From positions 1 to 48,839 of the forward strand of contig CAJOQL010000079.1 in the NCBI GenBank assembly GCA_905236935.1: a stretch of DNA of 48,839 nt, written 5' to 3'. Below the pieces are notes generated by a model. That model was given only the letters and a program-made list of their open reading frames with translations, did no database searches and had not been told where the DNA came from. How positions within the stretch are numbered: the first letter of the stretch is position 1; each line of letters begins with the position of its first letter. A program made the translations under genes and the position numbers. The DNA comes from an uncultured Bacilli bacterium. Its GTDB lineage: Bacteria; Bacillota_I; Bacilli_A; RF39; UBA660. Positions 42,247-48,839 of the stretch are shown here, in pieces.

Positions 42247-42266
42247 GGCTGAAGGAGGAATAATAA

Positions 42267-42467
42267 ATGAAGAAGAACTTACATCCAGAAAGAGTAGAAT
42301 GTACTATAACATGTGTTTGTGGTAATAGTTTTAAAACTTTATCTAATAAGGAAAGTCATTTTGTAGAAACATGTTCTAAATGTAGTCCAGCATTTACTGG
42401 TGAATCTAAACAAGTACAAAAATCTGGAAAAGCACAAAGATTTAAAGAAAAATATAATCTTAACTAG
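42267..42467 (+). CDS. rpmE: 50S ribosomal protein L31, zinc-binding form
   Basis: 66 residues. Starts MKKNLHPERVECTITCVCGN and has two Cys pairs (C-V-C in 'TCVCGN', and 'CSKC'), the zinc-ribbon (C+) form. This implies zinc-dependent use and possible exchange with a non-zinc paralogue elsewhere. C-terminal 'SGKAQRFKEKYN' is the family ending. Confidence 0.95.
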   Translation: MKKNLHPERVECTITCVCGNSFKTLSNKESHFVETCSKCSPAFTGESKQVQKSGKAQRFKEKYNLN

Positions 42468-42492
42468 GAGTAAAATCTTAGTTATTTTTATT
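42462..42492 (+). terminator. rpmE terminator
   Basis: AACTAGGA/TCTTAGTT stem (one G-U pair, six-base loop) followed by ATTTTTATTT; it includes the stop codon. A second hairpin (ATCTTC/GAAGAT) lies at 42521-42543. Confidence 0.75.
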
Positions 42493-42553
42493 TATAAATA
42501 AATATTAGTAATAAATTGTATCTTCTTATCATAATTGAAGATAGATTTTAATT

Positions 42554-42581
42554 GTAGTTTTTTAAATTTGTGGTAAAATAT
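42554..42581 (+). promoter_or_regulatory. Promoter of the rpiB operon
   Basis: TTGTAG (42554-42559), 16 bases, TAAAAT (42576-42581), then AAGGAG before the start codon. Confidence 0.55.
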
Positions 42582-42601
42582 CTTAAGGAGTTGATTTTGG
42601 T

Positions 42602-43048
42602 ATGAAGATTGCAATTGGAACTGATCATAATGGAACAGAAATGAAAAAAGAAATTAAGGCTTTTTTAAGAAATAGAGGATTAGAAGTTATTGATGTTAGT
42701 GAACATAATAGTGCTTTAGATGATTATCCTGAATATGCTTTTGAAGTTGGAAAAAAAGTAGTTTCTAAAGAAGCAGATTTTGGTATTCTAATTTGTGGAA
42801 CTGGTATTGGTATGAGCATTGCTGCTAATAAAGTAAAAGGTGTAAGGTGTGCACATGTAACTAGTACTAGTGAAGCAATTTTAGCAAGACAACATAATAA
42901 TGCTAATATAATTGCAATAGGTGCTAATAATAATAAAATTAATGATGTTATTAAAATGATAGATTTATTTATTAATACAGATTTTAAGAATGAAGAGAGA
43001 CATGTTCGTAGAAATAATCAAATTCTAGAATATGAAATGAATAATTAA
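42602..43048 (+). CDS. rpiB: Ribose-5-phosphate isomerase B
   Basis: Interconverts ribose-5-phosphate and ribulose-5-phosphate. 'IAIGTDHNGTEMKKEI' is the phosphate-binding start. The catalytic Cys is in 'ILICGTGIGMSIAANK', and 'ARQHNNANIIAIGA' follows. 148 residues, normal. The RpiB/LacAB family also includes galactose-6-phosphate isomerase subunits, but a single gene in this place (ywlF in Bacillus) argues for RpiB. Confidence 0.93.
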   Translation: MKIAIGTDHNGTEMKKEIKAFLRNRGLEVIDVSEHNSALDDYPEYAFEVGKKVVSKEADFGILICGTGIGMSIAANKVKGVRCAHVTSTSEAILARQHNNANIIAIGANNNKINDVIKMIDLFINTDFKNEERHVRRNNQILEYEMNN

Positions 43049-43242
43049 TGGGAAAACTTTTGGTTTATATTGTTTCAGTTATTTTATCTTGTTTTGTAAT
43101 GACTGGAATTAATTATAATAATTTTTTTAAAAGAAATCATATATGGGAAGCAAGACTTTTTATAGTAATTGTTAGTTTAATTATGGGTAATTTACTAGCA
43201 GAATTTATAATAAATTTTAGTGAGGTAAGTATAATTAACTAG
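43048..43242 (+). CDS. DUF1146 (YwzB-like) membrane protein
   Basis: 64 residues with two hydrophobic helices (about 3-20 and 36-57). 'NYNNFFKRNHIWEARLFIVIVSLIMGNLLAEF' fits the DUF1146 pattern of a basic turn followed by an aromatic/Arg-rich entry into helix 2. In B. subtilis ywzB precedes murAA-spoIID. Its start ATG overlaps the rpiB stop. Function unknown. Confidence 0.75.
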   Translation: MGKLLVYIVSVILSCFVMTGINYNNFFKRNHIWEARLFIVIVSLIMGNLLAEFIINFSEVSIIN

Positions 43243-43254
43243 AAGGTGATTTTT

Positions 43255-44139
43255 ATAAAAAAATTGTTTTTGGTAATTATTTTTTTAGTACCTATATATA
43301 TAAGTAGTTTTAAGTATAAAGAAACTACTTTTTTTGAGTATCAAAATATTTCTAGTAATAAAAATGTTATTGTTCATCTTAAAGATAAAGATTTATATTT
43401 GGATTTAGAAGATTATGTTATTGGCGTAATAGGTGCTGAAATGCCAGCATCTTTTAGTAAAGAAGCGTTAAAAGCTCAAGCGGTAGCTTCTAGAAGTTTT
43501 GCTATGAGTAAAGAAGAAAATAATTTAATTGAAATATCTTCTACGGTTAGTGATCAAGTTTATTATACGAATGATGAACTTATAAAAAAATGGGGTAGTG
43601 ATTATAAAAAATATTATAATAAATTATTAGAGGCAGCTTATAGTACAAAAGGAGAAGTTGTAACTAGAGATGGTAATATTCTTAGAACATATTATTTTTC
43701 AATGAGTAATGGGAAAACAGAAAATTCAATGAATGTATTTAATGTATCTACTTTTTTAAGTGTTGATTCTCCTTATGAAAATTCTAGTTTGAAAAATTTT
43801 GAAGTGGAAAAAGAGTTTTCAAAAGAAGAATTATTAAAAATTTTAAATTTAAGTGAAATAATAATTCAAAATGTGACAATTAATGACACTGGACACGTGG
43901 ATAATATAGTTATAACAAATAAAAAATTTAAAGGTACAGAATTTAGAAAACTATTAAATTTAAGATCTACAGATTTTGAAATTAAAGAAAGCGGTGATGT
44001 ATTTTTAATAAAAACTAGAGGATATGGACATGGTGTTGGAATGAGTCAATATGGAGCTAATGAAATGGCAAAGAAAGGATATGATTATAGAGAAATAATA
44101 AATCATTATTACCAAAATTCAGAAATGACAAAAATTTAA
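43255..44139 (+). CDS. spoIID: Stage II sporulation protein D (peptidoglycan lytic transglycosylase), probable AUA start
   Basis: With SpoIIP and SpoIIM it remodels the septum during engulfment. An N-terminal signal anchor ('KKLFLVIIFLVPIYISS') is followed by 'VIGAEMPASFSKEALKAQAV', whose Glu (E of GAEM) is the catalytic residue. 'ILRTYYFSMSNGKTENS' and 'GYGHGVGMSQYGANEMAKKG' complete the family pattern. AGAAGGTGA (43241-43249) lies five bases before ATA at 43255, where an ATG would be expected. The in-frame GTG at 43246 is inside that Shine-Dalgarno and cannot be the functional start. A TTG at 43264 is a less well-spaced alternative. About 294 residues. Confidence 0.92.
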   Translation: MKKLFLVIIFLVPIYISSFKYKETTFFEYQNISSNKNVIVHLKDKDLYLDLEDYVIGVIGAEMPASFSKEALKAQAVASRSFAMSKEENNLIEISSTVSDQVYYTNDELIKKWGSDYKKYYNKLLEAAYSTKGEVVTRDGNILRTYYFSMSNGKTENSMNVFNVSTFLSVDSPYENSSLKNFEVEKEFSKEELLKILNLSEIIIQNVTINDTGHVDNIVITNKKFKGTEFRKLLNLRSTDFEIKESGDVFLIKTRGYGHGVGMSQYGANEMAKKGYDYREIINHYYQNSEMTKI

Positions 44140-44188
44140 TGTATAATTTTGAATAAACTACTCAAACTTGTATTAGAAGAGGTGTGAA

Positions 44189-44827
44189 ATGAAAGGTAGA
44201 CTAAAATTAAAGAGTTGGGTAGTAGCTAGTATTTATGTATTTGCAGTAAGTGCAGTAATAACATCATTTGTTTTATTAAATAAGGTATTAAAAGAGAGTG
44301 TTTATTCAAATGAAACATTATCATATGTTTATAAAGGAATTATTGATAATCCAGTACCAGTAGTAAATTATGTAGAAAATAAAGTAATTAAACCATATGA
44401 AAAAGAAGATGTAGAAGTTGTAAAAAATTATTATGATAAAGATGCAGATGCTAAGATGCAAGAAAATTCACTTATAATGTATCAAAATACATATATGCCT
44501 AATACAGGTATTTTATATAAATCTAATGAAAGCTTTGATATACTTGCTACATTAGATGGAACAGTTGCAGATATTACAGCTGATGAAATTATGGGGAATG
44601 TTGTTGTAATTAAACATTCAAATAATTTAGCAAGTGTTTATCAATCATTAAATGAGGTAAAAGTTTTAATTGGTGATTTAGTTAAACAAGGTGATGTAAT
44701 TGGTACTAGTGGGTCTAATAAAGTAGAATCTTCTAGTGATAATATGTTATTATTTGAAGTTATTAGTAATGGTGAATATATTAATCCTGATAAGTTTTAT
44801 GAAATGAATATAAATGAATTAAATTAA
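44189..44827 (+). CDS. spoIIQ: Stage II sporulation protein Q (M23-like, non-catalytic)
   Basis: The forespore half of the SpoIIQ-SpoIIIAH channel that zips the engulfing membranes. One membrane helix (about 11-31) is followed by an extracytoplasmic region and a LytM/M23 fold (about 115-205: 'DGTVADITADEIMGNVVVIKHSNNLASVYQSL'). The catalytic HxH of active M23 peptidases is absent here ('LASVYQSL'), as in Bacillus SpoIIQ. It follows spoIID, as in Bacillus. 212 residues (Bacillus 283), without the long C-terminal tail. SD AAGAGGTG. Confidence 0.88.
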   Translation: MKGRLKLKSWVVASIYVFAVSAVITSFVLLNKVLKESVYSNETLSYVYKGIIDNPVPVVNYVENKVIKPYEKEDVEVVKNYYDKDADAKMQENSLIMYQNTYMPNTGILYKSNESFDILATLDGTVADITADEIMGNVVVIKHSNNLASVYQSLNEVKVLIGDLVKQGDVIGTSGSNKVESSSDNMLLFEVISNGEYINPDKFYEMNINELN

Positions 44828-44850
44828 AGCCCATAATTAGGGCTTTTTAA
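44826..44850 (+). terminator. spoIIQ terminator
   Basis: AAAGCCC/GGGCTTT stem with a seven-base loop and TTTTTAA; the spoIIQ stop is in the left arm. The next gene's AGGAGG follows at once. Confidence 0.8.
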
Positions 44851-44862
44851 GTAGGAGGCATT

Positions 44863-45363
44863 ATGTTTATTTTTGAATTTACAGATAAGGAAATAAAATT
44901 ATATAATCAAAAGAAAAATATTTTAATTAAAGAAATAATACCAGAAAAAGTTATTTTAAATAATAAAATTTATGATTATTTAAAATTAGTTAATATTTTA
45001 GGTAAAATTGTTAATAAGTATAAAATTATTAACACTCTATTTAAAGTTAATGTAAAAGTATTATTGTTTGAAAAAGTTAGTCCAAGTGAAATATATTTAT
45101 ATAAGAATGCTTTTAAATCTATTTCAAATATAGGTGTGGAGATTATAAATGTATATCGATATTTTGATATAAATTATTTATTTATAAGTGGTAATATTAT
45201 TTATTATGATAATAAACCTTTAAAAAATTTAAAAAAAGGAGAATATGTTTTAGTTGGTAATTCTAATGATTATGATGAAATAAGAAACTATTTAGTTAAG
45301 AAATATAAAATTAATTTATTAGAATATGAAAATAGCGATACGATTATATACGAAAAAGTATAG
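44863..45363 (+). CDS. Unknown cytoplasmic protein downstream of spoIIQ
   Basis: The family is not recognised with confidence. The 166 residues have no signal or membrane segment, are Lys/Ile/Tyr/Asn-rich, and read as alternating strands and helices. The part 'KVLLFEKVSPSEIYLYKNAFKSISNIGVEIINVYR' recalls the 'P..T..E..A...A...G...V.LI' block of actin-like proteins such as MreB. In Bacillus spoIIID and the mreB homologue mbl follow spoIIQ. No phosphate-loop motifs are visible, so this is only a hint of a decayed or truncated actin-fold protein. SD AGGAGG gives a clear start. Confidence 0.55.
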   Translation: MFIFEFTDKEIKLYNQKKNILIKEIIPEKVILNNKIYDYLKLVNILGKIVNKYKIINTLFKVNVKVLLFEKVSPSEIYLYKNAFKSISNIGVEIINVYRYFDINYLFISGNIIYYDNKPLKNLKKGEYVLVGNSNDYDEIRNYLVKKYKINLLEYENSDTIIYEKV

Positions 45364-45381
45364 TGGTATCGTTTTTATTTT
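45336..45381 (+). terminator. Nested-hairpin terminator after the unknown gene
   Basis: An outer stem (CGATAC / GTATCG) encloses an inner stem (TATAC / GTATA) and is followed by TTTTTATTTT. It covers the 3' end and stop codon of the gene. A TATAAT at 45384-45389 just after it is a candidate -10 for the PFOR gene. Confidence 0.7.
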
Positions 45382-45412
45382 GCTATAATATTATTAGAAA
45401 GAATGTGTAAAT

Positions 45413-48400
45413 ATGAAAGTAGTAGATGGTTGCACAGCTTGTGCTAGAATGGCTTATAATTTAAGTGAAATGTCTTTTATATATCCAATAACGCCAAGTA
45501 GTCCGATGGCTAGTGGAATAGATAATTTATGTAATAAAAATGAAAAAAATATTTTTGATGATACAGTGAATGTGGTTGAAATGCAAAGTGAAGCAGGAGC
45601 AGCAGGAGCACTTCATGGTGCTTTATCAGCTGGAATACTTGCTAGTACTTTTACATCTAGTCAAGGTCTTCTTTTAATGATACCAAATATGTATAAGATA
45701 GCTGGTGAAGGACTTCCGGCAGTTATACATGTTGCAGCAAGAAGTATTGCAAGTCATGCATTAAGTATTTTTGGAGATCATCAAGATATTTATGCTGTAA
45801 GACAAACTGGTTTTTGTATGATGGCTTCTACTAATGTTCAAGATGCTCAGAATTTAGCATTAATTAGTCATTTATCGGCAATTAAAAGTAGTCTTCCATT
45901 TTTGCATTTTTTTGATGGTTTTAGAACAAGTCATGAATATAATCAAATAGAAGAAATTGATAAGGAAATAATTAAAGAAATGGTTTCTTTTAAAGAAATA
46001 GAAAATTTTAGAAGTAAAGCATTAAATTCAAATAAGGCAATTACTAAAGGAACTAATCAAAATGAAGATATTTTTTTTCAAAGTATGGAAGCACGTAATA
46101 TAGATTATTTAAAAGTTCCTGATATTGTAGCAAATTATATGGATGAATTAAATAGAAAAATTGGAACTGATTATAAACCATTTAATTATTATGGCCCATC
46201 AAAGGCTAAATATATTATTGTTGCTATGGGATCAGTATGTGATACGATAAAACAAGTAGTAACTTTACCTCAAAATAGTTTATTTGGATTAGTTGAAGTT
46301 CATTTATATCGTCCATTTAGTAAAGAATATTTACTTAAAGCGATTCCTAAAAGTGTAAAAAGAATTGCAGTTTTAGATCGTACTAAGGAATATGGTAGTA
46401 GTGGAGAGCCATTATATTTAGATATATTATCAGCTTTAAGTAATGAAAAAGTGGAAATATATGGTGGAAGATATGGTTTATCTAGTAAAAATGTAACGCC
46501 AGAAGATATTTATTCTGTATTTATGATGCTTAAAAATAGTCCTAAAAATAATTTTACAATTGGAATTAATGATGATTTATGCAATACCAGTATAAAAAAA
46601 TATGATTTTATACTAAATAATAATTATCGTGAATTTAAAATATTTGGTTTTGGATCCGATGGTATGGTAAGTGCGAGTAAAAATATTTTAAAAGTTCTTG
46701 GAGATAATAGTTATGTTCAAGGATACTTTGAATATGATTCTAAAAAAAGTGGTGGAGTTACAATTTCTCATTTACGATTATCTAATAATATAATTGAAGC
46801 ACCATATTATGTTAATAATCCAGAACTAATTGTAGTTAGTAAAGATGAATATTTTTATAAATTTAATATTTTAGATGGAATAAAAAGTAATGGTATTTTA
46901 TTAATAAATTCAATTAGAAGTGCTGAAGATTTAAATAGATTTTTGCCAAATGAAGTTAAACAAATCCTTAAAGATAAAAAGATTAAGGTTTACAAAATTA
47001 ATGCAGAAGAACTTGCTTTAAAAAATGAAATAGGTGGTAAGATTAGTCTAATTTTGGAAGCTGCTATTTTATATTTGTTAAAAACTCCAAATTTTGAAGA
47101 ATTATTAATAAAAGATATTAATGAAAGATTTGCTACAAAGGGAGAAAAAATTGTTAATGCTAATATATCATGCGTTAAAGATTTTAAAGATTATTTAGAA
47201 GAGGTATTAATAGATGATAGTACTGGAGTAGTAATTAGTAATAATAATGATTTTCATTCAATAATAACTTCAAGAAAAGGTAATGAATTAAAAGTTAGCG
47301 ATTTAATAAATTATAAAAATGGATTATTTGTTGGGGGAAGCAGTAAACTAGATAAACGTAAAATGAGTTCATTTGTTCCTAAGTGGAATAGTGATGAATG
47401 TATAGAATGTGGTTTTTGTGCATTATATTGTCCTCATGCAGTGGTTAGACCATTTATAGTAGATGATAATGATAAATATGCTAATTTAGGAAAATCTGTT
47501 ATTGGTGGAAATGGAAAATTTATTATTTCTGTTAGTGAGGCTGATTGTACAGGATGTGGATTATGTGTAAAGAATTGTCCTAAAAATTGTTTTGAATTTG
47601 GTAAATTTGATGAAGAAAAACAAAGAATTGCTAATGACTTATTTGAAAATTATTATAATCAGAAATTTCCATTAAATACTATTAGAAATGTGGAATTAAA
47701 TGAACCATTATTTGAATTTAGTGGGGCTTGTGCTGGTTGTGGTGAAACTCCTTATATTAAATTATTAACGCAAGTTGTTGGTAAAAAATTAGTTATAGCA
47801 AATGCGACTGGATGCTCTAGTATTTATGGTGGTAGTATTCCTAGTTTACCTTATAAAATATCTTGGGGAAATAGTCTATTTGAGGATAATGCTGAATATG
47901 CCTTTGGTCTTTTAAATTCTTATGATAAGTTAAGACAAAGAGTTTATAAAATATTAACTGATAAAATAGATGATGCTAAGTTATTAGATTTAGTTAAAAA
48001 TAATTATGATAATTTTGATGAAATGTTAAAACTAAAAGATATACTTGATAGTTATGTACCATGTGACTTGAGAGATTATATTTTACCTAAAAGTGTATGG
48101 GCAATAGGCGGAGATGGTTGGGCTTATGATATTGGTTTTGGTGGAATTGATCATGTTTTATCTAGTAATAAAAATATAAAAATATTAGTACTTGATACAG
48201 AGGTTTATTCTAATACCGGTGGTCAGTCAAGTAAATCTACTAGAATTGGTGCAGTAGCTGAATTTGCTAATGGAGGAAAACAAACTTCTAAAAAAGATTT
48301 ATTTAAAATTGCTATGAATTATCCTAATATTTATGTTGCTCAAATTTCTTTAGGAGCTAATGTGATGCAAGCTTTAAATGTATTTAAAGAAGCAGAAGAA

Positions 48401-48721
48401 CATAATGGACCAGCAATTATAATTGCATATTCTCCATGTATAGAACATGGAATTAAAGGTGGAATGTCTAATGCAATTTCAACGGAAAAATTGGCAGTAG
48501 AATGTGGTTATATACTTTTAATGCATTATAATTCAGATAAGTTATATCTTGATTCACGTGAACCAAATTTTGATAAGTATGAAGAATTCTTAAATAATGA
48601 AACTAGATATAATTCATTAAGAATTAAGGATAAAGAAAAAGCAGAGATATTGTTAAATATCAATAAAGAAAATGCAGAAAAAAGATATAGATTTTATAAA
48701 GAATTATCAGATAAAAATTAA
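45413..48721 (+). CDS. Pyruvate:ferredoxin (flavodoxin) oxidoreductase, single-chain
   Basis: Oxidatively decarboxylates pyruvate to acetyl-CoA with ferredoxin or flavodoxin, the central anaerobic step. Domains in order: domain I ('YPITPSSPMA' at about 25), domain II (about 265-400), domain III (about 410-560), domain V ferredoxin-like with two 4Fe-4S motifs ('CIECGFCALYCP' at about 663 and 'CTGCGLCVKNCP' at about 712), and domain VI with 'CAGCGETPY' (about 773) and the TPP motif 'GDGWAYDIGFGG' (about 900) to 'SNTGGQSSKST'. At 1102 residues it is shorter than the usual ~1170, so the C-terminal domain VII is reduced. The initiation region has only a weak Shine-Dalgarno. Confidence 0.95.
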   Translation: MKVVDGCTACARMAYNLSEMSFIYPITPSSPMASGIDNLCNKNEKNIFDDTVNVVEMQSEAGAAGALHGALSAGILASTFTSSQGLLLMIPNMYKIAGEGLPAVIHVAARSIASHALSIFGDHQDIYAVRQTGFCMMASTNVQDAQNLALISHLSAIKSSLPFLHFFDGFRTSHEYNQIEEIDKEIIKEMVSFKEIENFRSKALNSNKAITKGTNQNEDIFFQSMEARNIDYLKVPDIVANYMDELNRKIGTDYKPFNYYGPSKAKYIIVAMGSVCDTIKQVVTLPQNSLFGLVEVHLYRPFSKEYLLKAIPKSVKRIAVLDRTKEYGSSGEPLYLDILSALSNEKVEIYGGRYGLSSKNVTPEDIYSVFMMLKNSPKNNFTIGINDDLCNTSIKKYDFILNNNYREFKIFGFGSDGMVSASKNILKVLGDNSYVQGYFEYDSKKSGGVTISHLRLSNNIIEAPYYVNNPELIVVSKDEYFYKFNILDGIKSNGILLINSIRSAEDLNRFLPNEVKQILKDKKIKVYKINAEELALKNEIGGKISLILEAAILYLLKTPNFEELLIKDINERFATKGEKIVNANISCVKDFKDYLEEVLIDDSTGVVISNNNDFHSIITSRKGNELKVSDLINYKNGLFVGGSSKLDKRKMSSFVPKWNSDECIECGFCALYCPHAVVRPFIVDDNDKYANLGKSVIGGNGKFIISVSEADCTGCGLCVKNCPKNCFEFGKFDEEKQRIANDLFENYYNQKFPLNTIRNVELNEPLFEFSGACAGCGETPYIKLLTQVVGKKLVIANATGCSSIYGGSIPSLPYKISWGNSLFEDNAEYAFGLLNSYDKLRQRVYKILTDKIDDAKLLDLVKNNYDNFDEMLKLKDILDSYVPCDLRDYILPKSVWAIGGDGWAYDIGFGGIDHVLSSNKNIKILVLDTEVYSNTGGQSSKSTRIGAVAEFANGGKQTSKKDLFKIAMNYPNIYVAQISLGANVMQALNVFKEAEEHNGPAIIIAYSPCIEHGIKGGMSNAISTEKLAVECGYILLMHYNSDKLYLDSREPNFDKYEEFLNNETRYNSLRIKDKEKAEILLNINKENAEKRYRFYKELSDKN

Positions 48722-48724
48722 AAC

Positions 48725-48822
48725 AAAAAAAATAGAGGCTATCCCCCTGGGTTAGCCTCAAAGAATAAAAAGGGGTTGGCTAGTGTGATACTAGCACCAA
48801 TTCGCCTTTAAGTGAATTGGTG
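48725..48822 (-). ncRNA. Three-hairpin structured RNA 3' end (possible antitoxin-type small RNA)
   Basis: On the minus strand three hairpins occur in a row: CACCAATTC/GAATTGGTG (48795-48803, 48814-48822), GCTAGT/ACTAGC (48779-48784, 48790-48795) and GAGGCTA/TAGCCTC (48735-48741, 48753-48759). The last is followed by a run of eight Ts (48725-48732) as a Rho-independent terminator. The transcript's start and any protein are beyond the right edge. It could be the 3' UTR of a convergent gene or the terminator of a type I toxin/antitoxin RNA. No family is proven. Confidence 0.5.
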
Positions 48823-48839
48823 ATTTATATACTAATGTA

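Noticed and set aside
1..48839. Mycoplasma-type code with UGA as Trp
   Set aside because: UGG encodes Trp in conserved positions (for example SpoIIR WWC) and UGA terminates genes such as mnmG.
1..48839. tRNA or rRNA genes
   Set aside because: No cloverleaf-like segment with a TTCGANTC arm and no rRNA signature sequences were seen; the rRNA operon that follows gyrA in B. subtilis is absent here.

Overview
The window is the chromosomal replication-origin region of a very AT-rich, Gram-positive-type bacterium with the standard genetic code: UGG encodes Trp and UGA is used as a stop. Gene order around dnaA is that of Bacillota. Five sporulation genes are recognisable (spoVT, bofA, spoIIR, spoIID, spoIIQ), together with a ComK-like regulator preceded by three Spo0A-type boxes. 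A pyruvate:ferredoxin oxidoreductase points to anaerobic life. The best guess is an anaerobic, spore-forming-lineage Bacilli or Erysipelotrichia relative; species cannot be named from sequence alone.

Layout. oriC lies at about 26.2-26.6 kb between dnaA and rpmH, and transcription diverges from it. The left arm is entirely on the minus strand. Reading away from the origin it holds dnaA, dnaN, a comK-like gene, recF, gyrB and gyrA. A 0.9-kb non-coding block with imperfect repeats and several parS palindromes follows (16.4-17.3 kb). Next come the SRP RNA gene, tadA, dnaX, ybaB, recR, bofA, holB, ricT, a tRNA1(Val)-type methyltransferase gene, pth, mfd, spoVT, a small membrane protein, T-box-controlled metG, tatD, a 3D-domain secreted protein, rsmA, a self-contained phage-type lysozyme/WXG-like gene and a short yabG-like gene. 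This closely matches the Bacillus subtilis dnaA-to-yabG order.

The right arm is on the plus strand: rpmH, rnpA, yidC, jag/khpB, an unknown anchored protein, mnmE, mnmG, rsmG and noc. One penicillin-binding protein gene on the opposite strand interrupts it. It then continues with a YwiB-like gene, rpoE (delta), prfA, prmC, spoIIR, mntP, murA, rpmE, rpiB, a DUF1146 gene, spoIID, spoIIQ, an unknown gene and the PFOR gene. The last 100 bases hold hairpins that look like the 3' end of a minus-strand RNA.

How it works together. Replication initiation (DnaA, DnaN, clamp loader DnaX/HolB), topology (GyrA/GyrB), recombination and repair (RecF, RecR, Mfd), chromosome organisation (parS, Noc) and translation maintenance (Pth, RsmA, RsmG, MnmEG, PrfA/PrmC) are clustered at the origin with genes for engulfment and forespore signalling.

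Most notable observations: a ComK-family gene in the dnaN-recF gap with three 10-bp-phased 0A boxes; a Noc protein with all four Noc-type DNA-specificity residues but a roughly 255-residue Asn-rich linker and no N-terminal membrane helix, in a region full of parS rather than Noc sites; eight parS or near-parS palindromes, one coding for the GyrA tail, one forming the gyrA terminator and one inside a 38-bp palindrome carrying two DnaA-box-like arms; a lysozyme fused to a WXG100-like tail; and two secreted-protein genes whose start codon appears to be AUA.
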